Below, one piece after another: positions 40,987-49,484 of a stretch of DNA of 64,000 bases (position 1 is the stretch's first letter; each line of letters opens with the position of its first letter). The notes below the pieces were generated by a model. That model was not told the DNA's origin. It made no database searches and saw nothing but the letters and a program-made list of their open reading frames with translations. The position numbers and the translations under genes were made by a program. The stretch is from Candidatus Poribacteria bacterium (lineage in GTDB: Bacteria > Poribacteria > WGA-4E > WGA-3G). The stretch lies in assembly GCA_028820845.1 (NCBI GenBank), contig JAPPII010000003.1, positions 21,631 to 85,630 of the forward strand. The letters are read 5' to 3'.

Positions 40987-41664
40987 TTAGAACCGATCCG
41001 ACTTAATCTCACCCCACCGCGTCGCCAACTTTTCCTTAGCATCGACGGGGAACGGTGTGTCACGATTCAGGTCATCTTCCGGTTCACCTTCAAAGTAACG
41101 GAAATTGTCAATCCAGAAATCCGTATCGGATTGGGCGATTGACAAACTTACCCACATATCCCTAACGACATCCGCTGTCGCCTTGAAGGTATAGTCATAT
41201 TCTTCCCACTCGGGTCCGCTCAACATTATGTCAGGATTCGGCTGACCGTTCAAGTGGTTGGTCCACGGATCGTGCTGTGTCTGAAAATTGACCCGCACCA
41301 CACGCGGTTTTTCGGCGCGCGCCCAGAAAACGACAGAATACGTCTCGCCTTTTTCCATTGAGACACTTCTTTGCTTAACTTTTGCGTGCCAAGCCGTGCC
41401 AGTGGCTTTGTGTCCGATGATCTTCAGCGACTTCTGTCCATGTTGTGGATTTTTCTTATCAATTTCCATCGTATAGAGACCGCCACGATTGCAACACGCA
41501 CCGTCCTCTAAATCCCAGGCGGCGAGGTCATCTTCAAAACTGTAGTTCTCAATCAGGAGTTCACCTTTCTTCCATTTTCCTAATTCTTGTAGTGTTTCTG
41601 CGGACGCACTAAAACTTATGAGCAGCGCGAGCAGGAACACACTTACAGCAATAGATTTCGTCAC
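40987..41664 (-). CDS. Secreted carbohydrate-binding (CBM4/9-like) domain protein
   Basis: 225 aa; signal peptide (MTKSIAVSVFLLALLISFSA). One jelly-roll domain of the CenC/CBM4_9 type: LLIENYSFEDDLAAWDLEDG, GQKSLKIIGHKATG, YSVVFWARAEKPRVVRVNFQ, EWEEYDYTFKATAD and TDFWIDNFRYFEG. Such domains bind polysaccharides. The tail, FPVDAKEKLATRWGEIKSD, matches the tail of the LamG protein at 4693-5442 (KLATxWxxIK/LK), a likely shared surface or export signal. A strong terminator lies 20 bases downstream. Confidence 0.8.
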   Translation of the reverse strand: MTKSIAVSVFLLALLISFSASAETLQELGKWKKGELLIENYSFEDDLAAWDLEDGACCNRGGLYTMEIDKKNPQHGQKSLKIIGHKATGTAWHAKVKQRSVSMEKGETYSVVFWARAEKPRVVRVNFQTQHDPWTNHLNGQPNPDIMLSGPEWEEYDYTFKATADVVRDMWVSLSIAQSDTDFWIDNFRYFEGEPEDDLNRDTPFPVDAKEKLATRWGEIKSDRF

Positions 41665-41700
41665 GTTGAATTTCTCCTTTGTTTAAAATATCGTATAAAA

Positions 41701-42069
41701 TTAGGCATCACTCCGCATAAACGATTCCACTTCAGGCAATACTTGTGCAACCGCCGCCTGATCAACCCGATCAGCAACGCCGTCATAACCTGCTGTACGA
41801 ATCATCTTCACGAGGTTTTCGCCTAACTGTTCAATCGTCCATGCGACTGAATCCGGCACACTTGCTTTATCGAGATGCCGTTGATCGTTCTTTCCAGAGG
41901 GATCATAGTGGTAATGTGGGTCCTTGCGGAAGCAGTCGAAACGGAGCAGCTGAACATTTTCGCCGTCTGCTTCGCCGTAAACACGCACGGAGGGACCGCC
42001 ATCCGCCCCGAGACTACGTTGATCTACATGGAGTTCAACACCACCCACTTCAAACACTTTTTCATTCAT
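41701..42069 (-). CDS. Small protein of unknown function
   Basis: 122 aa from the ATG followed by NEKVFEVGGVELHVDQRSLG. Compact acidic cytoplasmic protein: GPSVRVYGEADGENVQLLRF, DCFRKDPHYHYDPSGKNDQ, SVAWTIEQLG-like helix (VAWTIEQLGENLVKMIRTAG) and EVESFMRSDA. The HYHYDPSGKND loop suggests a metal or ligand site. No family name is known to me. It is upstream of the carbohydrate-binding gene on the same strand with a 36-base gap. Confidence 0.6.
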   Translation of the reverse strand: MNEKVFEVGGVELHVDQRSLGADGGPSVRVYGEADGENVQLLRFDCFRKDPHYHYDPSGKNDQRHLDKASVPDSVAWTIEQLGENLVKMIRTAGYDGVADRVDQAAVAQVLPEVESFMRSDA

Positions 42070-42233
42070 CGATTTTTCCCCCTTTTGGCGCAGCTTGCGA
42101 ACCAAAAATTACTGTTAAAAACCAGAGATATGGGTACATTATATACGGCTGTGACAAATATGTCAACCCAAATCTGCGCCCTCAACTGACAACCGCGACC
42201 TCCTGAACAATTCCTGATCGTCAACCAAAAATC

Positions 42234-42259
42234 TTTTTTATAGTTTTTACTATAAAAAA
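42234..42259. promoter_or_regulatory. AT-rich 11-bp-stem palindrome next to the moaA promoter
   Basis: TTTTTTATAGT pairs with ACTATAAAAAA around TTTT, ending one base before a -35 hexamer. It could be an operator, or two abutted MITE ends (they have the same TATAGT terminus). Confidence 0.5.
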
Positions 42260-42260
42260 C

Positions 42261-42290
42261 TTGACAAAAATAATCCTGATGTGATATACT
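42261..42290 (+). promoter_or_regulatory. Sigma-70-type promoter of moaA
   Basis: TTGACA (42261-42266), an 18-base spacer and TATACT (42285-42290), 41 bases before the moaA ATG. Both hexamers are near consensus. Confidence 0.7.
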
Positions 42291-42331
42291 ATTAACACTA
42301 ATAAAATTAAATTCTCGTTGTCCGAATTGAC

Positions 42332-43327
42332 ATGAAGCAACAAATGCTCGACCGCTTTGGGCGGATCCATACGAATCTCAGAATCTCGGTTACTGATGTT
42401 TGTAACTTCCGGTGTATCTATTGTATGCCAGAAGATATGACCTTCATGCCAGACGCGGCACTGATGACCTTTGACGAGATTCTGCATCTGGCGCGCATTT
42501 TCGTCGGATTAGGTGTTAGCAAAGTCCGTATTACCGGCGGTGAACCGCTTGTCCGTCCCGGCGTGCCGGCACTCATAGAGCGGTTGACGCAGTTAGAAGA
42601 TCTAAAAGACATCAGTCTAACAACAAACGGCATAGGGCTGATTAAGCAAGCACAAGCCCTTTACGATGCCGGGCTGCGTCGTATTAATGTGAGTTTAGAC
42701 ACACTCAACGAGGAGAAATTCGAGCAGATGACGCGTCGAAAGGTGCTTTCACGCGTGCTTGAAGGGCTTAAAACCGCACATGAATGCGGTTTCAACCCAA
42801 TCAAAGTCAATGCCGTCGCAATGCGGGGCTTTACAGACGATGAAATTGTCGATTTAGCCACTTTCGCGCGTCAAAATGAGTATCAACTCCGATTCATCGA
42901 ATTTATGCCACTCGATGCCGATGACGTCTGGGGACGCAATATGTACATCCCCGGAAAAGAGATTATCGACAAAATTAACGCCGTCTATCCACTGAAACCA
43001 GTGGCTTTGAACGGTGAGGCAAAAAGTGATACGGCACAACGCTATCGATTCTCAGATAGCGGTAACGAGGTCGGGATTATTCCCTCTGTGAGTGAGCCGT
43101 TCTGCGAAAATTGTAACCGAGTACGTCTTACTGCTGACGGAAAATTCCGGACGTGTCTTTTCTCGCTAACAGAAACCGATCTGCTTACACCACTCCGAGA
43201 AGGGGCATCAGATACGGTCATCCGTCAACTCATTCTGGATGCCGTCGCACAAAAAGAGGCAGGGCATAAAATTAACGCCGCAGACTTTATTAAACCCGAA
43301 CGAAACATGTCGAGAATCGGTGGTTAG
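42332..43327 (+). CDS. moaA: GTP 3',8-cyclase MoaA (molybdenum cofactor biosynthesis)
   Basis: 331 aa. Radical-SAM start TDVCNFRCIYCMPED with C24, C28 and C31 for the first 4Fe-4S cluster; VRITGGEPLVRPGVP is the GGEP SAM motif; the second cluster is bound by the cysteines of FCENCNRVRLTADGKFRTCL; the chain ends in Gly-Gly as in canonical MoaA. It converts GTP to 3',8-cyclo-H2GTP with MoaC. It stands alone in front of the suf operon, and no other moa gene is in the window. Needing two Fe-S clusters, it fits next to Fe-S assembly genes. Confidence 0.96.
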   Translation: MKQQMLDRFGRIHTNLRISVTDVCNFRCIYCMPEDMTFMPDAALMTFDEILHLARIFVGLGVSKVRITGGEPLVRPGVPALIERLTQLEDLKDISLTTNGIGLIKQAQALYDAGLRRINVSLDTLNEEKFEQMTRRKVLSRVLEGLKTAHECGFNPIKVNAVAMRGFTDDEIVDLATFARQNEYQLRFIEFMPLDADDVWGRNMYIPGKEIIDKINAVYPLKPVALNGEAKSDTAQRYRFSDSGNEVGIIPSVSEPFCENCNRVRLTADGKFRTCLFSLTETDLLTPLREGASDTVIRQLILDAVAQKEAGHKINAADFIKPERNMSRIGG

Positions 43328-43452
43328 GCACTGCTTAATAGCCATACACGCACGTGCTAAAAAACGAAATGTAGTTAGGATACAAATATATAAAAAAAGG
43401 TGTAAGCCGAACGACACCTATTAACATCACCTTAAGGAGTCCAAATCAACGA

Positions 43453-44244
43453 ATGAACAAAGAGTTGATCATCAAAGACCTACACATCAGTGTGCAAGGA
43501 AAACCGATCATTAAAGGGTTAAGTTTAACTGTAAAACAGGGCGAAATTCATGCGCTTATGGGTCCAAACGGATCCGGTAAAAGCACCCTCGGCAACGGCT
43601 TAATGGGGCATCCACTTTATGATATTGACGCAGGTGAAGTGATTTTCAATGGTGTTAATGTCTTGGAACTCGAACCGGACGAACGCGCCAAACTCGGACT
43701 TTTCCTCGCTTTCCAGTATCCAACGGCGATTCCAGGCGTGAGTTTGGCGAATTTTTTAAGACTCGCTGTGAGCGCGGTCCGTGGAAAATCAGAAAACGGT
43801 TCCGACAACGAAGGGCTTATCCCGATGCGCGAATTTCGGCGCGAACTCCGCGAGAAAATGCGGCAACTTGGTGTTGATGATTCCTTCGCCAGACGCTACC
43901 TCAACGACGGTTTCTCGGGGGGCGAAAAGAAACGTGCCGAGATTCTGCAACTCGCAATGCTTGAACCGCAAATCGCTGTCCTCGATGAAACGGACTCCGG
44001 ACTCGACATTGATGCCGTCCGAATCGTCGGCGAAAGCGTCAGCAGCCTCGTTGGACCAGATCTCGGAGTCCTCATCATTACGCACTATCCGCGGTTGTTG
44101 GACTACATCCGACCAGAGTTTGTGCATATACTGCTTGACGGTAGAATTGTTGAATCTGGAGGCTGGGAACTCACACAGATGTTAGAGGCAGAAGGCTACG
44201 ATCCGATTCGAGCAAAACACGGTATCGCAGAAGAAGCTGAATAA
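43453..44244 (+). CDS. sufC: Fe-S cluster assembly ATPase SufC
   Basis: 263 aa. ABC ATPase with Walker [16 protein letters not shown], signature [16 protein letters not shown], Walker [17 protein letters not shown] and switch His in [11 protein letters not shown]. The combination [15 protein letters not shown] and [12 protein letters not shown] is typical for SufC, which drives the SufBCD scaffold. First gene of the suf locus, 49 bases before sufB. A ribosome site (AAGGAG) lies 14 bases before the ATG, a rather long spacing. Confidence 0.97.
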   Translation: MNKELIIKDLHISVQGKPIIKGLSLTVKQGEIHALMGPNGSGKSTLGNGLMGHPLYDIDAGEVIFNGVNVLELEPDERAKLGLFLAFQYPTAIPGVSLANFLRLAVSAVRGKSENGSDNEGLIPMREFRRELREKMRQLGVDDSFARRYLNDGFSGGEKKRAEILQLAMLEPQIAVLDETDSGLDIDAVRIVGESVSSLVGPDLGVLIITHYPRLLDYIRPEFVHILLDGRIVESGGWELTQMLEAEGYDPIRAKHGIAEEAE

Positions 44245-44293
44245 ATCTGAGCGGCGATCCACAGCATATCCTAACAGAAAAGGAGAAGGCAAA

Positions 44294-45712
44294 ATGGCAA
44301 CTTCTGAAAAGAACACTATAGAAGAACTTGGGATTAGTAAAGAATATCAATACGGGTTCCATGATGATATTAAACCGACATTCAAGTCGCGCAAAGGGTT
44401 AGACGAAGAAGTTATCAATGAAATGTCCGATATCAAAGGCGAACCCGATTGGATGCGTCAATACCGACTCGACGCTTATCGGATCTTCAAACAGAAACCG
44501 ATGACAAAATGGGGTGGTGACCTCTCACAACTCGATTTTGACGACATCTACTATTACGTCAAAGCCTCTGACCGGAGTGAACGGAGTTGGGATGATGTCC
44601 CTGATGACATCAAGAAAACCTTCGATCGATTGGGTATCCCTGAAGCCGAACGGAAATTCCTCGCTGGTGTTGGTGCACAGTACGATTCAGAAGTCGTCTA
44701 CCACAATATCGTCGAAGAATTAGATAAAATTGGTGTTGTCTTCCTTGATACTGATACCGCTATTAAAGAATACCCGGATCTCGTGAAGAAGTACTTCGGA
44801 ACCATCATCCCTTCAGCGGACAATCAGTTCGCTGCACTCAACAGTGCTGCCTGGAGTGGTGGAAGTTTCGTTTATGTCCCACCGGGTGTGAAGGTCGAAT
44901 ATCCTTTGCAAGCCTATTTCCGAATCAATAGCGAGAACATGGGACAATTCGAGCGTACGCTCATCATCGCTGACGAAGGGTCACAGGTACACTATGTTGA
45001 GGGTTGCACGGCACCGACATATAGCAGCGAATCCTTGCACAGCGCAGTTGTTGAGATCGTTTGCATGAAAGGTTCTCGGGTGCGCTACACAACCATCCAG
45101 AATTGGGCAAACAATGTATACAATCTCGTTACAAAGCGCGCTGTCGCTTACGAAGATGCTCAAATGGAATGGGTTGACGGCAATCTCGGTAGTAAGTTAA
45201 CGATGAAGTATCCGAGTGTCTACATGATGGAACCCGGGGCGCGTGGCGAGATCCTCTCCATCGCTTTCGCCAGCAAAGGGCAGCACCAGGACGCTGGCGC
45301 GAAAGTCTATCACTGCGCACCTCACACCTCTTCGCAAATTACCTCAAAAAGTATCAGCAAAGATGGTGGACGCTCCAGTTATCGCGGATGGGTCGATGTC
45401 GCAAAAGGGGCGAAAGGATGCAGATCACACGTTGTTTGTGATGCACTCCTCCTTGACAAGGACTCGCGTTCGGATACCTATCCGGTCATTGAAATTAGTG
45501 AAAATGACACCCATATTGAGCATGAGGCGCGCGTCAGCAAAATCGGAGAAGAGCAGCTCTTCTACCTCATGAGCCGTGGACTTTCGGAGGAGGAAGCTTC
45601 TACTATGATTGTGAACGGGTTCATTGAGCCGCTCGTGAAGGAACTTCCGATGGAATACGCTGTTGAGATGAACCGCCTCATCCAACTTCAAATGGAAGGT
45701 TCAATTGGTTAA
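44294..45712 (+). CDS. sufB: Fe-S cluster assembly scaffold SufB
   Basis: 472 aa, normal length. Landmarks: [98 protein letters not shown] and the end [20 protein letters not shown] plus [20 protein letters not shown]. The sequence is of the Firmicute/SUF-basic type rather than the E. coli type. With SufC and SufD it builds 4Fe-4S clusters in the cytoplasm. AAAAGGAG precedes the ATG. It follows sufC and is followed by a repeat-filled gap and sufD. Confidence 0.97.
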   Translation: MATSEKNTIEELGISKEYQYGFHDDIKPTFKSRKGLDEEVINEMSDIKGEPDWMRQYRLDAYRIFKQKPMTKWGGDLSQLDFDDIYYYVKASDRSERSWDDVPDDIKKTFDRLGIPEAERKFLAGVGAQYDSEVVYHNIVEELDKIGVVFLDTDTAIKEYPDLVKKYFGTIIPSADNQFAALNSAAWSGGSFVYVPPGVKVEYPLQAYFRINSENMGQFERTLIIADEGSQVHYVEGCTAPTYSSESLHSAVVEIVCMKGSRVRYTTIQNWANNVYNLVTKRAVAYEDAQMEWVDGNLGSKLTMKYPSVYMMEPGARGEILSIAFASKGQHQDAGAKVYHCAPHTSSQITSKSISKDGGRSSYRGWVDVAKGAKGCRSHVVCDALLLDKDSRSDTYPVIEISENDTHIEHEARVSKIGEEQLFYLMSRGLSEEEASTMIVNGFIEPLVKELPMEYAVEMNRLIQLQMEGSIG

Positions 45713-45718
45713 ATGGTT

Positions 45719-45886
45719 ATTAGTTGTTAGTTGTTGGTTATTGGTTAAGAGATGCTTTGTAACAATTTGCCCACATGCGGCAAAATTTGTCTTTGCTTTA
45801 CATTCTTGAAACACTCTTGAAAGTGGTGGATTGTTACATCAACCTCTTAACCGAAAACTGACAACCGACAACCAACAACCAATAAA
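45719..45886. repeat. Paired heptamer-type repeats between sufB and sufD
   Basis: TTAGTTGTTGGTTATTGGTT at 45727 and, inverted, CAACCGACAACCAACAACCA near 45863 flank 110 bases, so the spacer could fold into a long imperfect hairpin in the suf transcript. The downstream arm ends just before the sufD ribosome site. Confidence 0.75.
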
Positions 45887-45899
45887 GGATAACAAAAAA

Positions 45900-47261
45900 T
45901 TGCAAAAAGGCGAATTTTCAAAAGAATTTCTTCAAAAAATAACAGAAACTGAGCCAAAATGGATGCGTGAGAAGCGGTTGGAGGCTTATGCACTTTATGA
46001 ATCCTTGCCGATGCCACACACAACCAAAGATGATGTTTGGCGACGCACCGTTGATATGCGTACCCAAGATTACTGGCGGCGAAGTCGGCGATCGCTCCGA
46101 GGCTTCGCGCTCGAAAAATATTATCCGAATGCACCGACGAACGGTGAACTATCGGCAGAAAATGTAGACTACAACGATGAGGGAACAGCCGGGCTGCTGC
46201 TGCAAGCTGACGGTCAACTTCAATACAGTTCGGATGCACAAACGCTGAAAGAACACGGGGTCTACTTTGCACATCTCCGCACTGCCCTGCAAGAACAACC
46301 GGAACTCCTCCGTGACTACTTCATGACCAAGGCAGCAACCTTGGAGACGACGCTGAAAAGTGGAAATATTGCGCGACACAACAAATTTGACGCGCTTCAC
46401 GGTGCCTTCTGGCAAGGCGGTTATCTATTACATGTCCCAAAAGGCGTAAAAGTTGAACTGCCGCTCCGCGTCTACATTCGGATGTCCGAAGCAGCACATG
46501 CCGACCTATCGCATGTGCTTATCATCGCCGAAGAAGGTAGCGAAGTTGCGATTTTGGAGGACAACTCGTCTACCGATCCAGAGGCGAGCGGTTTCCATAG
46601 TGGTGCAGTCGAGATTTTCGCAGGACAAAATGCCAAGGTGACTTATGTGCAAGTCCAAGATTGGAATCGACAGGTCTGGAACTTCGCGACACACCGTGCG
46701 ACAGTCGCCAGAGATGCGCAGCTCTGCTGGGTCACTGCTACATTTGGCAGCAGACTTAGCAAAATAAACCAAGCGGTTGTCTTGGACGGGGCTGGCAGCA
46801 GCGCACAAATGCTGGGATTGGCTTTCACGGATGCTCGTCAACATTTCGATGTGAGTACGGCACAGGAACACGCTTCACCGCATACCATCAGTGATCTCTT
46901 GTATCGGACTGTCTTGAAAGATAGGGCACAAACCGCATGGGGTGGGAACATTTACGTCTATCCGGCAGCGAACCATACCGATGCCTACCAGAAAAACGAT
47001 AATTTGTTGCTAAGCGAACGGGCACATGCCGATACTTTGCCCGGTTTGGAAATTGAGGCACATGAAGTCCGTTGTACACACGGCGCAACTGCAGGAAAGA
47101 TTGATGCCGATCAGGTCTTTTACCTCATGAGCCGCGGGCTACCTTATGCACAAGCTGAAAAATTGATTGTTGATGGTTTTTTTCAACCCGTCATGGAACG
47201 TATCCCGTTAGAATCCGTTCAGAGAGAGTTAAGTACGTCTATTACGCGCAAACTTGAGTAG
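45900..47261 (+). CDS. sufD: Fe-S cluster assembly protein SufD
   Basis: 453 aa from a TTG start with AAAGGA 10 bases upstream; the frame upstream of it is only repeat sequence. It is a SufB paralogue: WMREKRLEAYALYESLPMPH, FDALHGAFWQGGYLLHVPKG, VKVELPLRVYIRMSEAAHAD, GSEVAILEDNSSTDPEASGF, and the end MSRGLPYAQAEKLIVDGFFQ. SufD forms the SufBC2D scaffold and is needed for iron entry. Start by TTG and the repeat in front may lower its translation relative to sufB. Confidence 0.95.
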   Translation: MQKGEFSKEFLQKITETEPKWMREKRLEAYALYESLPMPHTTKDDVWRRTVDMRTQDYWRRSRRSLRGFALEKYYPNAPTNGELSAENVDYNDEGTAGLLLQADGQLQYSSDAQTLKEHGVYFAHLRTALQEQPELLRDYFMTKAATLETTLKSGNIARHNKFDALHGAFWQGGYLLHVPKGVKVELPLRVYIRMSEAAHADLSHVLIIAEEGSEVAILEDNSSTDPEASGFHSGAVEIFAGQNAKVTYVQVQDWNRQVWNFATHRATVARDAQLCWVTATFGSRLSKINQAVVLDGAGSSAQMLGLAFTDARQHFDVSTAQEHASPHTISDLLYRTVLKDRAQTAWGGNIYVYPAANHTDAYQKNDNLLLSERAHADTLPGLEIEAHEVRCTHGATAGKIDADQVFYLMSRGLPYAQAEKLIVDGFFQPVMERIPLESVQRELSTSITRKLE

Positions 47262-47312
47262 TTGTCAGTTTTCAGTAATCAACGGTATTCATGCCGTGTG
47301 GCATGAACCGGG

Positions 47313-47334
47313 GGTTGCTACGCAACCCTTTCAG
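47313..47334. repeat. Hairpin repeat GGTTGCTACGCAACC plus CTTTCAG, second copy
   Basis: Identical over 22 bases to 35364-35385. It is followed by heptamer-type repeats (GATAACCGACAACCAATAAC near 47365) up to the next ribosome site. Confidence 0.8.
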
Positions 47335-47407
47335 TTTTCAGTTAAGAGGTTTTCGTCTAACACTGATAACCGACAACCAATAACCAATAAAAAAGGAGAA
47401 ACTCACA

Positions 47408-47749
47408 ATGAGTCAACCGAAAATTATCGCTTATATGAAACCCGTTTGTGGATGGAGCAACGGGGTTCGTGCCATCTTTGCAAAATACGGATTGGACTAC
47501 GAAGATAGGGACATTATTAACAACGCAGACAACTATCGTGAAATGGTTCAGAAGACGCGGCAGCCTTATCAACCGTGCGTCCAGATTGACGATATAATAC
47601 TTGCCGATGTCAGTGGCGACGAGGTGGAACACTACCTGGTCTCGGAAGGGATCGTCCAATCGAGCGATGCTGAAACCGATGTCCCAACGGATCAGGCATG
47701 TGAGGATCATGGACCGTCTGCTGTCAGTATCGGCTTCCCGGGTAGGTAA
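47408..47749 (+). CDS. Monothiol glutaredoxin-like protein (CGWS)
   Basis: 113 aa. Thioredoxin fold with active site KPVCGWSNGVRAIFAKYGLD, C14 being the single catalytic Cys of a CGWS motif, then YQPCVQIDDIILADVSGDEV. It resembles monothiol glutaredoxins, which carry 2Fe-2S clusters (CGFS class), and its place right after sufD suggests a cluster-carrier role. The C-terminal 25 residues are an acidic extension with one Cys. AAAAGGAG precedes the ATG. A GGCGAGGCGTTTATGCCTCG hairpin follows the stop (47764) and may end or attenuate the transcript. Confidence 0.85.
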   Translation: MSQPKIIAYMKPVCGWSNGVRAIFAKYGLDYEDRDIINNADNYREMVQKTRQPYQPCVQIDDIILADVSGDEVEHYLVSEGIVQSSDAETDVPTDQACEDHGPSAVSIGFPGR

Positions 47750-47818
47750 TTGTCTTTTCCTATAGGCGAGGCGTTTATGCCTCGCCATTACGAATGCGAA
47801 TGCACTTAAAGAAAGCTT

Positions 47819-48418
47819 ATGTCAATATTCTATCGGGGAGCGGGGGTTGATACTTACTGGCATATCAACAATCCGACAGAAATTGGTTTTACAGCAAGAG
47901 CACCGGAAATGACACCCACAACTGCCCGTCTAATGCAGCATATTTCAAGAGGAACTAACAACAGTCCTTTTATTTCACTCTCGCTCTCGTATGCAGTGGC
48001 TAGGGACTATGCACTATTAAGTAGTCCAGAGATTCCAACACCAAGCAAACCTGCTTATGTTTATGAAATAGAGTTTCAGGATCCACTACCTTCTGGCCTG
48101 AAGATGTTGGATCCCGTTAAAGAAGTTGCTCAAACATTACCTTTTCCACCTACTATTGGGCCCGCTTACCAGCACGACGGATCCCAAGAATTCCTGTTAG
48201 GCGTTGTAAATCCAAGAAATCTGGGACATTTTTTGGTCCAGCATTCGCAGCAGCCTCCGTTGAGCGAAGGCACACCTCGTCCACCTAACTTGTCCCTTGA
48301 ATTGGAAACATTAGTCAGAGCCTTACGAGATGCTGAAATTCTTGCTTACGGGAGTATCCCGGCAACTTGTGTCGTGAACTGTTTTGATGTCTTTGTTGAT
48401 ATGCCTTTCTCACAATAA
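47819..48418 (+). CDS. ADP-ribosyltransferase-like protein, possible toxin or defence effector
   Basis: 199 aa, no signal peptide. The layout fits the R-S-E class of ADP-ribosyltransferases: MSIFYRGAGVDTYWHI (Arg strand), NNSPFISLSLSYAVARDYAL (the S-x-S strand and following helix) and DGSQEFLLGVVNPRNLGHFL (Glu strand). No named family is certain. It starts the foreign-looking block inserted in the suf locus and is 15 bases upstream of an HsdR_N-like nuclease gene, with which it is probably cotranscribed. Role as toxin or defence effector is inferred from context and fold. Confidence 0.5.
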   Translation: MSIFYRGAGVDTYWHINNPTEIGFTARAPEMTPTTARLMQHISRGTNNSPFISLSLSYAVARDYALLSSPEIPTPSKPAYVYEIEFQDPLPSGLKMLDPVKEVAQTLPFPPTIGPAYQHDGSQEFLLGVVNPRNLGHFLVQHSQQPPLSEGTPRPPNLSLELETLVRALRDAEILAYGSIPATCVVNCFDVFVDMPFSQ

Positions 48419-48433
48419 ACAAGGAGTACTTTC

Positions 48434-49273
48434 ATGAAACATATAGTTGATAATGTCAATAAACTTGAACTTACATTTAAGACTATAGACTTGGAAGGGC
48501 GGGTCCCCAGTACTGACTCCATTGAGTTTTTAAGTGTGGAAGAACCTTATCGGGAAGGTCGTAGATATAGCCCATTTGTGCGTGTCCGTTATGCTCTGAA
48601 CGGTATAAAACAGGATAAAGCTTTTCCGTTAGATGTAGACAAAGGTATATTCCTTTCTATTGATGATGACGTATTAGAAGAAAAACTACGACCAATTGCT
48701 CCTAAGATTGTTCAGATTCTTCAGGAACATGTTGTGCAACAGAACATTGAAATGACACTTAAGGAACACATTGATGATATACGAAATCAGTTAAAACAAG
48801 GCGCGTTTTCAAACGAGGCTGCCGTCTCTTTTGGTATTGTGCAAAGATTATTTGAGGCATTAGGATGGCCGAAATTCACACCTCAGATCATTATTCCTGA
48901 ATATGCAGTGGAGGGACAGAGAGTTGACTTTGCGCTGTGTCACCCACCAGGAAAGCCTCTTGTCTTTATTGAAGTTAAACAAGTTGGCAATCTTGAAGGG
49001 GCAGAGGAACAATTATTCAGATATGCTTTTGGTGAAGGAGTACCAATCGCAATTCTCACTGATGGTCAGATATGGCGATTTTTTCACGCAACGGGAGAAG
49101 GAAAATACAAGGAACATAAGGTATACGAATTAGACATGATCGAAATCGACAGTGAGAAAAGTGCCGAGCGCCTTGACAGATACCTGAACTATGAAGCAGT
49201 TCAAAAAGGGAAAGCTGTTACGGCAATTAAAAATGACTATCAAAAAGTTTCGCAAGAAAAGATTACAAATTAA
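48434..49273 (+). CDS. HsdR N-terminal-like PD-(D/E)xK nuclease protein
   Basis: 279 aa. Residues 120-245 match the N-terminal nuclease domain of type I restriction subunits: NEAAVSFGIVQRLFEALGWP, QRVDFALCHPPGKPLVFIEV with KQVG (D...E-x-K catalytic core), GVPIAILTDGQIWRFF. The first 100 residues are an unassigned beta-rich part. Without a helicase domain it is not a full HsdR; solitary proteins of this kind occur widely in defence islands. It follows the ART-like gene by 15 bases with GGAG-like sequence (AAGGAG) before its ATG. Confidence 0.75.
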   Translation: MKHIVDNVNKLELTFKTIDLEGRVPSTDSIEFLSVEEPYREGRRYSPFVRVRYALNGIKQDKAFPLDVDKGIFLSIDDDVLEEKLRPIAPKIVQILQEHVVQQNIEMTLKEHIDDIRNQLKQGAFSNEAAVSFGIVQRLFEALGWPKFTPQIIIPEYAVEGQRVDFALCHPPGKPLVFIEVKQVGNLEGAEEQLFRYAFGEGVPIAILTDGQIWRFFHATGEGKYKEHKVYELDMIEIDSEKSAERLDRYLNYEAVQKGKAVTAIKNDYQKVSQEKITN

Positions 49274-49281
49274 CCTGCATC

Positions 49282-49401
49282 CAGCGAGGAAAATATTTCA
49301 TCAACAACGATAACAAAGGATTCCAGAAAAAAGAAATTCTTGAGAGACTCGCTGACAAACTCGGTATTCACCTGAAGGTGGAATTAATTGAGAAATATTG
49401 A
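49282..49401 (+). pseudogene. 3' fragment of a DUF-type small protein (relative of 59210-59512)
   Basis: Frame QRGKYFINNDNKGFQKKEIL, ERLADKLGIHLKVELIEKY then TGA. It aligns with the end of the minus-strand protein at 59210-59512 (GEYYISRDLRNEHKKACLDR, IAERLGVSMKVEIIPK). The 5' part is missing and overlaps the preceding nuclease gene in another frame. Confidence 0.65.
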
Positions 49402-49484
49402 GAATATCGGAATATATAATTCTGATAATCTTATAATCTTGTAAATGCTGGTTTAGACAATTCGTGATTCAGACGAAAAAGAAA

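Noticed and set aside
42234..42259. Riboswitch (moco-type) upstream of moaA
   Set aside because: Only a short AT palindrome is present, and the leader is about 35 bases, too short for the known moco motif.
45831..45899. N-terminal extension of SufD by 23 codons
   Set aside because: The extension is translated from heptamer repeats; the TTG at 45900 has a proper ribosome site and aligns with the family start.
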